Shown in pieces: positions 55,756 through 64,000 of a DNA stretch of 64,000 nucleotides. The position numbers and the translations under genes are program-made. Below the pieces are notes generated by a model, which had not been told where the DNA came from, searched no databases, and was given only the letters and a program-made list of their open reading frames with translations. The stretch's first letter is position 1. Each line of letters opens with the position of its first letter. This DNA is from Bacteroides fragilis. GTDB lineage: Bacteria; Bacteroidota; Bacteroidia; Bacteroidales; DTGW01. The stretch lies in NCBI GenBank assembly GCA_945889005.1, contig CAMDBI010000007.1, positions 1 to 64,000 on the forward strand, given 5' to 3'.

Positions 55756-57000
55756 TTGTCAAACGAAATACAACATATAAAACAGCGTTTTGGAATTATT
55801 GGCAACAATCCCTCTCTTCATAGGGCTATTGATATAGCGCGTCAAGTAGCACATACCGATTTATCGGTGTTAATTACCGGCGAGAGTGGAACTGGGAAAG
55901 AATTTTTTCCTCAAATAATACATCAATTCAGTTCACGCAAACATGGTCAATATATAGCAGTTAACTGTGGTGCAATACCAGAGGGAACGATCGATTCCGA
56001 ACTATTTGGTCACGAGAAAGGCTCTTTTACCGGAGCGCACGAAGCTCGTAAAGGGTACTTCGAAGTTGCCAATGGAGGTACTATTTTTCTCGATGAGGTA
56101 GCCGAGTTGCCTTTGTCGACTCAGGTTCGATTGTTACGAGTGTTAGAGGCCGGCGAATATATGCGAGTTGGTTCATCGAAGGTGCTTAAAACCGATGTTC
56201 GTGTCGTTGCTGCTACTAATGTCGATGTTGTTAAAGCTATTCAAAACGCCAAGTTTCGCGAAGATTTGTATTACAGACTCAATACCGTTCCTATTCAAAT
56301 GCCATCTTTGCGCGAACGAAATGGCGATATCAATTTGTTGTTTCGGAAATTTGCCGGCGATTTTGCCGAGCGATACCACATGCCTCCTATAACGCTTGAT
56401 GCCGAAGCTGCTTATGTACTCGAAAATTACGACTGGCCTGGTAATATTAGGCAGTTGAAAAATATTACCGAGCAAATTTCTATTATTGAGAATAACAGGC
56501 TTATAACAGAAGATACTCTTAAATTGTATTTGCCAAACTATCACGAAAGCAATGTGCCTGCATTGTTTCAGTCAAAAGATTCGGCTTCGTTTGCTTCGGA
56601 AAGAGAAATTTTATACAAGATTCTTTTCGATATGCGAAACGATGTTACGGATCTCAAAAAATTGGTGTTTCAGTTAATGCAAACCTCCGGTACTTCAACT
56701 GGTTCTCCAAGTTTTTCTCACGACGAAAATGGAGTAATTACACGTTTGTTTGGGGGCGAGGTTTCAAATAATAATAATAATACTGTAAAAAATGTCGAAA
56801 TAAAACGTCCTCAAGAACAGCATATCGAAGATACCGAAGAGGTTTTGGAAGAATCGCTTTCAATAACCGATAAAGAGAGAGAATTGATTATAAAAGCTCT
56901 CGAAAAGTACAATGGCAAACGGAAATTGGCTGCCGACGAGCTTGGCATTTCGGAACGAACGCTTTATAGAAAAATAAAAGAATATAATATCGAAGATTGA
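55756..57000 (+). CDS. Sigma-54-dependent activator, no receiver
   Basis: A 414-residue enhancer-binding protein. The AAA+ domain begins almost at the N terminus: Walker A GESGTGKE (42-49), the sigma-54 contact loop GSFTGA (89-94), and Walker B GGTIFLDEVAEL. A Fis-type HTH closes the protein (NGKRKLAADELGISERTLYRKI). There is no receiver, GAF or PAS domain, so activity is probably set by expression or by a partner. The start codon is TTG, chosen because no upstream in-frame ATG exists. It heads a run with lptE, a TPR protein and secG, a gene order typical of Bacteroidales. Confidence 0.9.
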   Translation: MSNEIQHIKQRFGIIGNNPSLHRAIDIARQVAHTDLSVLITGESGTGKEFFPQIIHQFSSRKHGQYIAVNCGAIPEGTIDSELFGHEKGSFTGAHEARKGYFEVANGGTIFLDEVAELPLSTQVRLLRVLEAGEYMRVGSSKVLKTDVRVVAATNVDVVKAIQNAKFREDLYYRLNTVPIQMPSLRERNGDINLLFRKFAGDFAERYHMPPITLDAEAAYVLENYDWPGNIRQLKNITEQISIIENNRLITEDTLKLYLPNYHESNVPALFQSKDSASFASEREILYKILFDMRNDVTDLKKLVFQLMQTSGTSTGSPSFSHDENGVITRLFGGEVSNNNNNTVKNVEIKRPQEQHIEDTEEVLEESLSITDKERELIIKALEKYNGKRKLAADELGISERTLYRKIKEYNIED

Positions 57001-57554
57001 TGTTTATTAATAGATACGTGCTTCAAAAAGCAAACTTAAAAATATTTTCTAAAATTGCATTTGCCGTTTCGGTATTAATGGTGTTTGTTTGTTCTTGCTC
57101 TGTAAAATACTCTATGTCAGGGGCGTCAATTTCGCCTGAGCTAAATACGTATTCGGTAACCAATATTCAAAATCAAGCTCCAATAATTTTTCCTTCACTG
57201 AGTATAGATATTACAGAAGCTTTGCGCGACAAATGCAGAAATCAGACTCGTTTAAAGTTGATACCCGAAAATGGAGATGCAGCTTTCGAAGGCGAAATAA
57301 TATCGTACGATACACAACCTGTTGGAATTCAGGGAAACGATGTGGCTGCAAAAACAAGACTTACTATTAGTGTTCGGATTAGGTACACCAATAATGCAGA
57401 GCCAAAATTGAGCTTCGATCAAGCTTTTACACGATTTGTCGATTTCGACAATAACTTGTCGCTTTCGACGGTCGAAAACGATGGTAAAACTATAAAAGAA
57501 TTAATAGAACTTTTAAACGAAGATATTTTTAACAAAGCATTTGTAAACTGGTAA
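57000..57554 (+). CDS. lptE: LPS-assembly lipoprotein LptE
   Basis: A protein of 184 residues from ATG at 57000, which overlaps the activator stop by one base (TGATG). A TTG three bases earlier is possible but less likely. A signal peptide precedes a lipobox-like VFVCSC (Cys near 33), then a beta/alpha LptE fold (SISPELNTYSVTNIQNQAP...ITEALRDKC...). LptE plugs the LptD channel that inserts lipopolysaccharide. It is second in the activator operon, 1 bp before the next gene. Confidence 0.85.
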   Translation: MFINRYVLQKANLKIFSKIAFAVSVLMVFVCSCSVKYSMSGASISPELNTYSVTNIQNQAPIIFPSLSIDITEALRDKCRNQTRLKLIPENGDAAFEGEIISYDTQPVGIQGNDVAAKTRLTISVRIRYTNNAEPKLSFDQAFTRFVDFDNNLSLSTVENDGKTIKELIELLNEDIFNKAFVNW

Positions 57555-57555
57555 T

Positions 57556-58551
57556 ATGCTAACAGCTTTTGATATAAAAGAATTTTTGAAAAATCCACAT
57601 TTGCTGGGCAAGGGTACTGTTGGCGATATTCAAAAGGAATTGGAGAAATATCCCTATTATCAAATATTGCATTTCTTGTTGCTCAAAAATTTATTGAACA
57701 TTCAAAGCGAAGAATTCGACAAGCAGCTACACTCCTCTATTATTCATATATCTGACAGGGCTATGCTGTATAATTTCTTGTATCAGTCGCATGGCGATAT
57801 AGATGAAGTGGTAGAGTCTAATATTAGGCGAAGAGAAAAAGATTCGATGCTCGAAAATATTTCGGATGTGTTGAAAATACAAGTTCAACAAAAAAATCAG
57901 CCTGTATCGGACGAGCTTATATTGTTGCCAGATATTGATTTCGAGTTCGATGCCAAATCAAGTATCTATACTCATTCCGAACATATTGAGCCAATAGTAA
58001 TTGATACAAATTTCAATAAAAGTTTTGAAATAGAAAGCTCAGTCGAATCTGATGCCGATGAATCTTTTGTCAATAGTCTATTAGAGGAACAACATGTTTT
58101 AGAAGAAAGTGTCAAAATTGTAGAAATAGATACAAATGTAAAGTCTGAAATTGAAAATGAGCCTATAGAAGAAGAAGTAAAACAAATGCCTGTTGTTGAA
58201 AAACCCAAAAGGACATCGAATGCAACATCATATTTCGATATCAACGAATTGGCAGGCGACGATTTTAAAATTGAATCAAAAGAGAATGATCTTATAGCTA
58301 AGTTTTTGGTCGAAAGTCCTCGTTTGGAACCCAAAATGGAGGTAGTGCCTTTAAGTGAAGAAGTTTCAGAGTCGGGAAATAAAATTTACGATGATTTTAT
58401 GACCGAATCTTTGGCAAAAATTTATATCAAACAAGGGAATTTTGAGAAAGCTCTGTTAATTTTTGATAAATTAAGTTTGAAATATCCCGAAAAAAATAGT
58501 TACTTTGCAGCCCGTGTTGAAGAAATCAATAAATTAAAAAACAATCAATAA
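57556..58551 (+). CDS. Conserved Bacteroidota protein, C-terminal TPR
   Basis: A 331-residue soluble protein. The N-terminal 90 residues (LTAFDIKEFLKNPHLL...YPYYQILHFLLLKNL) form a helical domain, the middle (90-270) is acidic and low-complexity, and the last 50 residues are a single TPR-like hairpin (SLAKIYIKQGNFEKALLIFDKLSLKYPEKNSYFAARV). Proteins of this design lie between lptE and secG in many Bacteroidota. The function is unknown; a scaffold or assembly role is inferred from its neighbours. Confidence 0.8.
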   Translation: MLTAFDIKEFLKNPHLLGKGTVGDIQKELEKYPYYQILHFLLLKNLLNIQSEEFDKQLHSSIIHISDRAMLYNFLYQSHGDIDEVVESNIRRREKDSMLENISDVLKIQVQQKNQPVSDELILLPDIDFEFDAKSSIYTHSEHIEPIVIDTNFNKSFEIESSVESDADESFVNSLLEEQHVLEESVKIVEIDTNVKSEIENEPIEEEVKQMPVVEKPKRTSNATSYFDINELAGDDFKIESKENDLIAKFLVESPRLEPKMEVVPLSEEVSESGNKIYDDFMTESLAKIYIKQGNFEKALLIFDKLSLKYPEKNSYFAARVEEINKLKNNQ

Positions 58552-58562
58552 ATCAACAAGTT

Positions 58563-58922
58563 ATGTATATCGCAATTATTATATTAATGATTATTATAAG
58601 CATTTTGCTTGTACTTATAGTGCTGGTACAGAATTCGAAAGGTGGAGGTTTGGCAGCAAATTTTACCGGTTCGCAAGTTATGGGAGTTCGTCGTACGGCA
58701 GATTTTCTCGAAAAAGCTACTTGGACTTTAGCATCGGCTATTCTTGTATTAGCAATAGTAGCAAATATTATTATGCCTCGTCAGGTCGAAGTTGAACGCA
58801 AATCGTTAATCGAAGATCAAGTAAAAAATGCAATTGATCCGAATGCTGTTCCCAATTTTCCAACTTCAGCTCCAGCTTCACAGCCTGCACAAAACGCACA
58901 ACCAGCCCCAGAAAATAAATAG
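58563..58922 (+). CDS. secG: Preprotein translocase subunit SecG
   Basis: A 119-residue protein with two membrane segments (3-22 and about 55-73), and between them the SecG signature VQNSKGGGLAANFTGSQVMGVRRTADFLEKATW split around GGGLAANF. The C-terminal extension is Pro/Ala/Gln-rich. SecG assists SecYE during protein export. It is last of the activator-lptE run and is followed by a strong terminator. Confidence 0.92.
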   Translation: MYIAIIILMIIISILLVLIVLVQNSKGGGLAANFTGSQVMGVRRTADFLEKATWTLASAILVLAIVANIIMPRQVEVERKSLIEDQVKNAIDPNAVPNFPTSAPASQPAQNAQPAPENK

Positions 58923-58943
58923 TTTTTTCTTCAAAAGATTTAC

Positions 58944-58976
58944 AAAAAGTCAGCAAAACACTTTGCTGACTTTTTT
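58944..58976 (+). terminator. Rho-independent terminator after secG
   Basis: AAAAAGTCAGCAAA (58944-58957) and its exact complement (58962-58975) form a 14-bp stem with a four-base loop and a T run. It separates the secG operon from groES. Confidence 0.9.
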
Positions 58977-59018
58977 ATTTTATATAATCGTAATGATATT
59001 ACTTTTTCGAAATTAAGT

Positions 59019-59103
59019 ATCTGCCATCGCTTCAAAAATTGCTGAAAAAATGGCAGATGTTTTTGTTCAAAAATGACAAATTCCGTTTTGGCACGATTTG
59101 TGA
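59019..59103 (+). promoter_or_regulatory. groES control region: inverted repeat, sigma-54-like site
   Basis: ATCTGCCAT (59019-59027) and ATGGCAGAT (59050-59058) are perfect inverted copies 22 bp apart; the second lies in the 18-bp motif shared with 55696-55713. Downstream, TTTTGGCACGATTTGTGA (59086-59103) resembles a -24/-12 site (GG at 59090-59091, then G at 59102), but the -12 GC is GA. CIRCE (GAGTGCTAA) is absent. An upstream-activator-plus-sigma-54 layout is the inference. Confidence 0.5.
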
Positions 59104-59153
59104 AAAAGAGAATTGCAAAAAAGAATGTTTAACCAAATTAAATAATAGTTACT

Positions 59154-59432
59154 ATGTCAGAAGTTAAAATTAAACCCTTGGCCGACAGGGTGCTCGTTCA
59201 ACCACAAGAAGCAGAAACTAAAACTGCAAGCGGAATTTTTATTCCCGATACAGCAAAAGAAAAACCACAACGCGGAGTTGTAATTGCTGTTGGTAAAGGC
59301 ACTAAAGACGAAGCAATGGAATTAAAAACAGGCGATGTTGTATTGTATGGCAAATATGCCGGAACCGAAATTTCGGTCGAAGGTAAAGACTATTTAATGA
59401 TGCGTCAGAGCGACGTGTTGGCAGTAATTTAA
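59154..59432 (+). CDS. groES: Co-chaperonin GroES
   Basis: A 92-residue Cpn10 with the family start [36 protein letters not shown] split around TASGIFIPD (the mobile loop that docks onto GroEL), and the end [13 protein letters not shown]. It caps the GroEL chamber. It is followed after 83 bp by groEL on the same strand, and its upstream region may carry sigma-54-type control. Confidence 0.96.
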   Translation: MSEVKIKPLADRVLVQPQEAETKTASGIFIPDTAKEKPQRGVVIAVGKGTKDEAMELKTGDVVLYGKYAGTEISVEGKDYLMMRQSDVLAVI

Positions 59433-59479
59433 TTGACAATTGACAATCAACAATTGTCGAAAATCATTTATTTTAATAA

Positions 59480-61147
<1,668 letters not shown>

Positions 61148-61167
61148 GAAGTCTTTTTTAAACATAC

Positions 61168-61202
61168 AAAAAGCTCTTGGGTGTTCCTAAGAGCTTTTTT
61201 TG
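61168..61202 (+). terminator. Rho-independent terminator after groEL
   Basis: AAAAAGCTCTT (61168-61178) pairs with AAGAGCTTTTT (61189-61199) across a short loop, followed by T residues. It ends the groES-groEL transcript. Confidence 0.88.
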
Positions 61203-61230
61203 TATCTTTCCATTGTTTTTTGCACTAATA

Positions 61231-61250
61231 TTTCGACTTAGCTCAGAAAC
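61231..61250. repeat. Half REP-like element, copy C
   Basis: TTTCGACTTAGCTCAGAAAC here matches one arm of the palindromes at 25924-26005 and 29625-29682. No opposite arm is visible, so it is probably a decayed copy. Confidence 0.45.
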
Positions 61251-61315
61251 CAAGCAGACGGCAATTGGTAAATCTCAACTCTTAATTTACATTATTTATT
61301 AAATTAATTTGAATA

Positions 61316-62320
61316 ATGAAAGTAAAAATTGTATTGAAACAGCTTTTAAATCAGCTTAAGACAGACCTTACAGGCAAAGATACTCTGAGTGGATACACTT
61401 TTACCTATTCATGGATGGCAAACCAGTTAGGGCACTTTTGTATGGGTTTTGTGTTGGTGTTTTTTCTGGTTTGGGGTGTCGATACTTTTGCTCAACAAGC
61501 CCCTAGTTGGTATTATTTGGCTACATACCTTGTTGCAAGTTTGGTTTGGGTTTTAATGGAGCTTCGTAAAACCATAATTGCTATAAATGTTCAAAGAAGC
61601 TATGGCTCTTTCGAACCCGATACTAGCTTCATTTGGAAGGACGTAATTGTCGATATTGCTTTTTTTATATATGGAACCACGATTGCCTATTTAGGCTATA
61701 TGTATAATATTTGGGGAATTGTGGCTTTTGTTGGATTGTTAATCATTTACATATTCCCTGCATATCATTGGCTGATGCGTAAAATGTATTACCAACAGGC
61801 GTGTTTTCCAAAATATATGCGATTGAGCGAGATTACAAAAACATTTGACTCGACTGTGAAAACGCAAATTGAAGACTTTTCGAAAAACAAAGGCGCAATT
61901 AAGGTAATATTGATTTTTGGTGGAATGCAAGCCGGTAAAACAGCCTTGGCAAATGCTATTGCAATTGAACATGCAGTGAAATGCAATGTTACAAGATATT
62001 CAACATTTCTGAAATTTGCCGATTTGTTGATGTGTCGCGAAACATACAATCGTCAAAAAAGCAATCAAATATGGCCATGGCATTTTTCAGATATTTTGGT
62101 AGTCGACGATATAAACTCTTCGTCCAACCATTTCGAATTAATTAAACCTCAGGATGTTAATGATGTGTTGTATACAGGAGCTCTAAAAGACGAAAATATG
62201 AATTTTTTAAAAAACATGAAAAGTATTTGGGTGTGTGGTGGTGGAAATGCACTCCAATGGAAGCAATTATTTGGCGAAATTGGATTTTCAGAATCTGAAA
62301 TATTGGCAATTTGTTTATAG
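61316..62320 (+). CDS. Membrane-anchored P-loop protein, unknown
   Basis: A 334-residue protein with four or so membrane segments in the first 155 residues (about 40-55, 66-82, 108-128 and 132-150), then a cytosolic NTPase domain. Walker A is GGMQAGKT (202-209) and Walker B is DILVVDD (259-265). The cytosolic part (FLKFADLLMCRETYNRQ...VWVCGGGN) resembles DnaC/IstB-type ATPases only loosely. I do not recognise the family. It stands alone between groEL and the convergent recJ, 11 bp away. Confidence 0.7.
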   Translation: MKVKIVLKQLLNQLKTDLTGKDTLSGYTFTYSWMANQLGHFCMGFVLVFFLVWGVDTFAQQAPSWYYLATYLVASLVWVLMELRKTIIAINVQRSYGSFEPDTSFIWKDVIVDIAFFIYGTTIAYLGYMYNIWGIVAFVGLLIIYIFPAYHWLMRKMYYQQACFPKYMRLSEITKTFDSTVKTQIEDFSKNKGAIKVILIFGGMQAGKTALANAIAIEHAVKCNVTRYSTFLKFADLLMCRETYNRQKSNQIWPWHFSDILVVDDINSSSNHFELIKPQDVNDVLYTGALKDENMNFLKNMKSIWVCGGGNALQWKQLFGEIGFSESEILAICL

Positions 62321-62330
62321 TTAGGTTCTA

Positions 62331-64000
62331 TTAATCAACTTTAAGGTCTTTTATTCGCAATTGAAGTGTAGTATTTCCACGGTATTCGTTTTCGTCTATA
62401 CAATAGCAAATGTCAAAAGGTTTTCCTTTGCCTATGTGTTTGAATTTTTGAGCCATGTTAAAGCCAATAGCAGGATAGGGCTTGAAGGGTTCGTCTTCTT
62501 GCAATAAGCTTAGTTTCAGGTGTTCTTTAGTTGTGCCAACTTCTTTGCCGGTACCATCGTCAACTACATTTTCCGACATAAAAACAGGCGACATATTCTC
62601 TGGCCCAAAAGGTTCGAATTGTTTAATAATTCTATAAAACTTTGGTGTTATATCTTTCAAACTTAACTCCATATCGATTTCGATATTTGGAATCATTTGT
62701 TCGTTCAAAATGGTATCGCAAACTGTTTCTTCAAACATTTGAGTAAATGCTTTGAAGTTTTCTTTCTTTAAGGTGAGACCTGCTGCAAACATATGCCCGC
62801 CAAAGTTTTCGAGCAATCCGCTGCAAGATTCTATGGCTTTGTACAAATCGTACCCAGCAACCGAACGTGCCGAACCGGTGATAAAGCCATTAGATTCAGT
62901 AAGTACAATGGTTGGTTTGTAATACGATTCGGTTAGTCTCGACGCAACAATTCCAACAACTCCTTTGTGCCATTCGGGATTGAAAAGTATGGTCGATTTT
63001 TTATTTTGTAATTCCTTACTGGTCGAAATCATTTTTAACGCCTGCTGGGTAATAGTGCTGTCGATACTGCGACGGGTGTTATTGAAGTCGTTAATTACTC
63101 CGCTCATATCGGCAGCCAGACTGGCATCGCACGAAATTAAAAGGTCTACCGACGATTTTCCAGTGTTTATACGACCAGCAGCATTGATTCGGGGGCCTAT
63201 TTTAAATACAATATCATCGATCGTTATTCCTTTACCGTCTAAACCCGATGTGTTGATAATGGCTTTGAGTCCACTCCGCGGATTGGCATTGAGGTGTTTA
63301 AGTCCAAAATGCGCAAGAATTCTATTTTCGCCCACAATAGGAACAATGTCTGAAGCAATACTTACTACAACTAGGTCCAGGTATGGGTAAATTGTTTCTT
63401 CCGAAATATTATTTTTTAAGCAGTATGCCTGAATTAGTTTGAAACCTACACCACAACCCGAAAGCTCTTTAAATGGATAAGTGCAATCGTGTCTTTTGGG
63501 GTCTAGCACAGCAACAGCATCGGGTATAGTTGCATCTGATGTATGATGGTCGCAGATAACAAAATCGATGTGTTTTTTCTTTGCATATTCAATTTTTTCG
63601 ATTGCTTTAATGCCACAGTCGAGGGCAATAATAAGAGAATATCCGTTTGATTCTGCATAATCGATTCCTTTGTAGGAAATCCCATAACCTTCTCCATATC
63701 GGTCGGGAATATAAAACCCTATTTGCCGGTGAATTTTTTCGAAAAAAGTAAACACCAAGGCAACTGAAGTAGTGCCATCGACATCGTAATCGCCATAAAT
63801 CAATATTTTTTCGTTTTTGGCAATCGCTCGTTCAATTCTTTCTATGGCTTTTGCCATATCTTTCATAAGAAAAGGATCGTGCAAATCGGCTAAATCGGGA
63901 CGAAAAAACTTCTTAGCATCCTCAAATGTGCTTATATTGCGTTGTACCAAAAGATTGGCAACTGGATAGTCGACCCCCAAAGCCTCCATCAGATGCCTTG
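62331..64000 (-). CDS. recJ: Single-stranded-DNA exonuclease RecJ, 5' partial
   Basis: The last 556 or so codons of recJ. The DHH motifs are clear: LIYGDYDVDGTTSVAL, ALDCGI, VICDHHTSD (DHH), the DHHA1 domain motif GVVGIVASRLTES and GGHMFAAGLTL, then the C-terminal OB-like domain. An in-frame ATG lies at 63989, but the reading frame continues open to the window edge, and known RecJ proteins have about 20 more residues, so the true start is outside. RecJ degrades single strands 5' to 3' in recombination and repair. Confidence 0.93.
   Translation of the reverse strand, partial: RHLMEALGVDYPVANLLVQRNISTFEDAKKFFRPDLADLHDPFLMKDMAKAIERIERAIAKNEKILIYGDYDVDGTTSVALVFTFFEKIHRQIGFYIPDRYGEGYGISYKGIDYAESNGYSLIIALDCGIKAIEKIEYAKKKHIDFVICDHHTSDATIPDAVAVLDPKRHDCTYPFKELSGCGVGFKLIQAYCLKNNISEETIYPYLDLVVVSIASDIVPIVGENRILAHFGLKHLNANPRSGLKAIINTSGLDGKGITIDDIVFKIGPRINAAGRINTGKSSVDLLISCDASLAADMSGVINDFNNTRRSIDSTITQQALKMISTSKELQNKKSTILFNPEWHKGVVGIVASRLTESYYKPTIVLTESNGFITGSARSVAGYDLYKAIESCSGLLENFGGHMFAAGLTLKKENFKAFTQMFEETVCDTILNEQMIPNIEIDMELSLKDITPKFYRIIKQFEPFGPENMSPVFMSENVVDDGTGKEVGTTKEHLKLSLLQEDEPFKPYPAIGFNMAQKFKHIGKGKPFDICYCIDENEYRGNTTLQLRIKDLKVD

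Noticed and set aside
56997-57002. TTG at 56997 as the lptE start
   Set aside because: ATG at 57000 gives a better start and a one-base overlap with the preceding stop, typical of coupled genes.
58977-59153. CIRCE/HrcA operator upstream of groES
   Set aside because: The GAGTGCTAA-type inverted repeat is absent; only ATCTGCCAT/ATGGCAGAT is found.

Overview
The window looks like chromosomal DNA of a low-GC member of the Bacteroidota, probably close to the Bacteroidales or Marinilabiliales. The evidence is repeated TAnnTTTG-type -7 promoter boxes, few Shine-Dalgarno sequences, a secreted protease with a type IX secretion tail, an HU/SPOR cell-division-type protein, a DUF2723 membrane protein, and the gene order sigma-54 activator - lptE - TPR protein - secG - groES - groEL. 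No rRNA or tRNA gene and no CRISPR array was found.

Left edge (1-3300): the recombination end of an integrated mobile element. It holds a tyrosine integrase, an unrecognised 427-residue protein and an excisionase-like HTH protein. A translationally coupled gene downstream runs into three near-identical 21-bp repeats and stops, which suggests the element was itself interrupted by an insertion sequence.

3280-7963: a carotenoid operon with a fused lycopene cyclase, a CruF-like hydratase, an acyltransferase, a glycosyltransferase and a CrtI/CrtD desaturase. Its leader can form a terminator and a competing antiterminator. The gene set suggests a monocyclic carotenoid acyl-glycoside; phytoene synthase is not here.

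7960-25803: mostly housekeeping genes: a polysaccharide deacetylase, a DUF2723 glycosyltransferase-like membrane protein, recX, prmC, ribD, engB, manA, an MFS transporter, a T9SS protease, hisS, a WbuC-type cupin and ettA. Between them is a DUF4143 ATPase behind about 400 bp of extremely AT-rich, motif-dense DNA.

26155-41051: a TPR/SpoIIE phosphatase, a MORN protein, a DUF433/DUF5615 toxin-antitoxin pair, valS with a repeat-derived in-frame insert, a lone nucleotidyltransferase between direct repeats, a conserved hypothetical gene followed by a ten-unit 21-bp tandem array, an orphan alpha-oxoamine synthase, a hybrid histidine kinase followed by a truncated copy of its membrane sensor, and an EF-G paralog lacking the catalytic histidine.

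41437-64000: envelope and core functions: heptose kinase, priA, an NAPE-PLD-like hydrolase, rfbB, galE, an HU/SPOR protein, metG, LD-carboxypeptidase, yraN, a MmcQ-like gene, DUF502, kdsB, then a sigma-54 activator heading the lptE-secG run, groES-groEL, a membrane P-loop protein of unknown function, and recJ cut by the window edge. An 18-bp motif is shared by the leader of the sigma-54 activator and the groES promoter region, which suggests a regulatory link between the two.
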